Translations under genes and position numbers: made by a program
Part shown: positions 62,662 to 64,000 of the stretch, one piece after another
How the letters are laid out: every line of letters begins with the position of its first letter
Numbering within the stretch: the stretch's first letter is position 1
NCBI GenBank assembly: GCA_016870355.1
Contig: VGBR01000002.1
Location: 154,982-218,981, forward strand
Direction of reading: 5' to 3'
DNA: 64,000 nucleotides
From: Actinomycetota bacterium
GTDB lineage: Bacteria; Actinomycetota; Acidimicrobiia; IMCC26256; PALSA-555
Notes under the pieces: generated by a model
Database searches by the model: none
What the model saw: only the letters and a program-made list of their open reading frames with translations
What the model was told of the DNA's origin: nothing

Positions 62662-62756
62662 GGGTGAGAGATGCGCTCCGTCGAGTTCGGGACCGGACCA
62701 CGCTAGCAGGCACGCTGCGAAGCCCCCGCAGCGACCTCTGCGAGACTGAACGCCTC

Positions 62757-64000
62757 ATGTCGTCGCTCGAGCGCTTCCGCGCCTTGTCAATCATCGCCCA
62801 CATCGACCACGGGAAGTCCACGCTGGCTGACCGGATCCTCGAGCTGTGCGGCGCGGTCGACCCGCGGGACATGCGCGAGCAGTACCTCGACACGATGGAC
62901 CTCGAGCGCGAGCGCGGCATCACCATCAAGGCCCAGAACGTGCGCCTCACCTGGAAGGACCACGTGCTGCATCTCATCGACACGCCTGGTCACGTCGACT
63001 TCTCGTACGAGGTGTCGCGCAGCCTCGCCGCGTGCGAAGGGGCGATCCTGCTCGTGGACGCGAGCCAGGGGATCGAGGCCCAGACGCTGGCCAATTGCTA
63101 TTCCGCGCTCGAGGCCGACCTGACGATCGTGGCTGCCCTCAACAAGATCGACCTTCCCCAAGCAGAGCCCGACAAGCGGGCTGAAGAGGTCGAGCGCGTC
63201 CTGGGTATTCCGGCCGACGACATCCTGCGCATCTCAGCCAAGACGGGCGAGGGCGTCGCCGACCTGCTCGACGCAGTTGTTGACCGCGTGCCGGCGCCCG
63301 AGGGCGATCCCGACGCACCGCTGCGCGCGCTGCTCTTCGACTCGTATTACGACCCGTACCGCGGTGTTGTGAGCGCGATGCGCGTGTTCGACGGCACGCT
63401 TGTGAGTGGCTCCAAGCTCCGCTTCCTTCAGACCGGCGCCACGCACGACGCTGAAGAGATCGGAGTCCGACTCCCAGCTCCGAAGCCGGTGCCATCGCTC
63501 GGTCCGGGTGAGGTCGGTTACCTCATCGCGGGCATCAAGGACGTGGGTGAAGCCCGTGTCGGTGAGACGGTCACCGCCGCGGCCCGTCCGGGTGACGCGC
63601 TCCCCGGCTATCGCGACCCGAAGCCCATGGTGTTCTGCGGCCTGTACCCCATGGTCGGCGACGAGTACGGCGACCTGCGTGACGCGCTCGAGAAGCTTCG
63701 GCTCAACGACGCGTCGTTCACGTACGAGCCCGAGACGTCGGGCGCGCTCGGATTCGGCTTCCGCTGCGGCTTCCTCGGGTTGCTGCACATGGAGATCGTG
63801 CGCGAGCGGCTGGAGCGGGAGTACGACCTGTCGCTGGTCGCGACGGCACCGAATGTGGAGTACCTCGCCAACCTGCACACGGGTGGCGTCGAGATCGTCG
63901 ACAACCCATCGTCGCTGCCCAACAGCAACGAGGTCGACACGATCGAGGAGCCGTTCGTCAACATCACGGTGCTGACCCCGACGGAGTTCGTCGGCTCGGT
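62757..64000 (+). CDS. lepA: Elongation factor 4 (LepA), 5' part
   Basis: About 414 residues of roughly 600 lie in the window; the frame is open to the end. G-domain motifs are G1 [14 protein letters not shown]2 [14 protein letters not shown]3 [20 protein letters not shown] and G4 ALNKIDLP. LepA-type motifs follow ([68 protein letters not shown]). This GTPase acts on stalled or initiating ribosomes. ATG 62757 begins [16 protein letters not shown]. Confidence 0.96.
   Translation, partial: MSSLERFRALSIIAHIDHGKSTLADRILELCGAVDPRDMREQYLDTMDLERERGITIKAQNVRLTWKDHVLHLIDTPGHVDFSYEVSRSLAACEGAILLVDASQGIEAQTLANCYSALEADLTIVAALNKIDLPQAEPDKRAEEVERVLGIPADDILRISAKTGEGVADLLDAVVDRVPAPEGDPDAPLRALLFDSYYDPYRGVVSAMRVFDGTLVSGSKLRFLQTGATHDAEEIGVRLPAPKPVPSLGPGEVGYLIAGIKDVGEARVGETVTAAARPGDALPGYRDPKPMVFCGLYPMVGDEYGDLRDALEKLRLNDASFTYEPETSGALGFGFRCGFLGLLHMEIVRERLEREYDLSLVATAPNVEYLANLHTGGVEIVDNPSSLPNSNEVDTIEEPFVNITVLTPTEFVGS

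Overview
The window looks like a chromosomal segment of a high-GC actinobacterium, most probably of class Acidimicrobiia. The signs are strong GC bias at third codon positions, frequent GTG starts, the mec-cysO-cysM sulfur-carrier cysteine block followed by murI, an MBL-fold gene, rph and rdgB in the order known from Mycobacterium, an LCP cell-wall ligase, an RNase E/G-rplU-rpmA-obgE-proB-proA run, and many genes whose start codon sits only 6-9 nt after a TANNNT -10 box. No prophage, insertion sequence, plasmid gene or CRISPR array is visible. The assignment below class level is not supported by what can be read here.

Layout. 0-6 kb: 3' end of a nitroreductase, tmRNA and smpB on the minus strand, a small L7/L12-like protein, then a plus-strand run of a Gfo/Idh oxidoreductase, a nitronate-monooxygenase-like enzyme and an orphan molybdopterin hydroxylase large subunit. 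6-12 kb: mec (JAMM), cysO, cysM, sua5, murI, an MBL-fold gene, rph, rdgB and a hypothetical gene. 12-21.3 kb: a PAS/GGDEF protein, small hypothetical genes, SDR enzymes, a zinc-ribbon protein, an AI-2E-family permease and six tRNAs, all on the minus strand. This stretch also holds two broken genes: a lipoprotein with an in-frame stop and an SDR with two frameshifts. 21.3-26.4 kb: LCP protein, tig, clpP, clpX and an SPW membrane protein.

26.5-46.2 kb: valS (archaeal-like type), folC, ndk, then the rod-shape and elongasome operon mreB-mreC-mreD-(Tat amidohydrolase)-mrdA-rodA, a radical SAM/DUF2344 pair, RNase E/G, rplU, rpmA, obgE and proB. A 430-nt structured non-coding stretch precedes proA. 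47.9-51 kb: a MoxR ATPase with its CoxE-like VWA partner, an ACT-domain protein and nadD. 51.5-64 kb: rsfS, hisH-hisF on the minus strand, an unrecognised 1.3-kb gene with a probable N-terminal frameshift, tRNA-Ala next to a PD-(D/E)XK nuclease-like gene, leuS, comEA-comEC, a FolP2-like gene, holA, rpsT and the 5' part of lepA.

How it works together. Most of the content is housekeeping: translation and its rescue (tmRNA, SmpB, aminoacyl-tRNA synthetases, ribosomal proteins, Obg, RsfS, LepA), protein quality control (Tig, ClpP, ClpX), envelope elongation (MurI, Mre, PBP2, RodA, LCP) and proline, cysteine, histidine, folate and NAD synthesis. The most unusual signals are a 47-nt bipartite palindrome present twice with identical arms and identical 25-nt spacers, upstream of cysO and proA; a HisF whose catalytic Asp130 is Gln; an amidohydrolase lacking its first metal-binding motif inside the mre operon; and widespread leaderless-type promoters.
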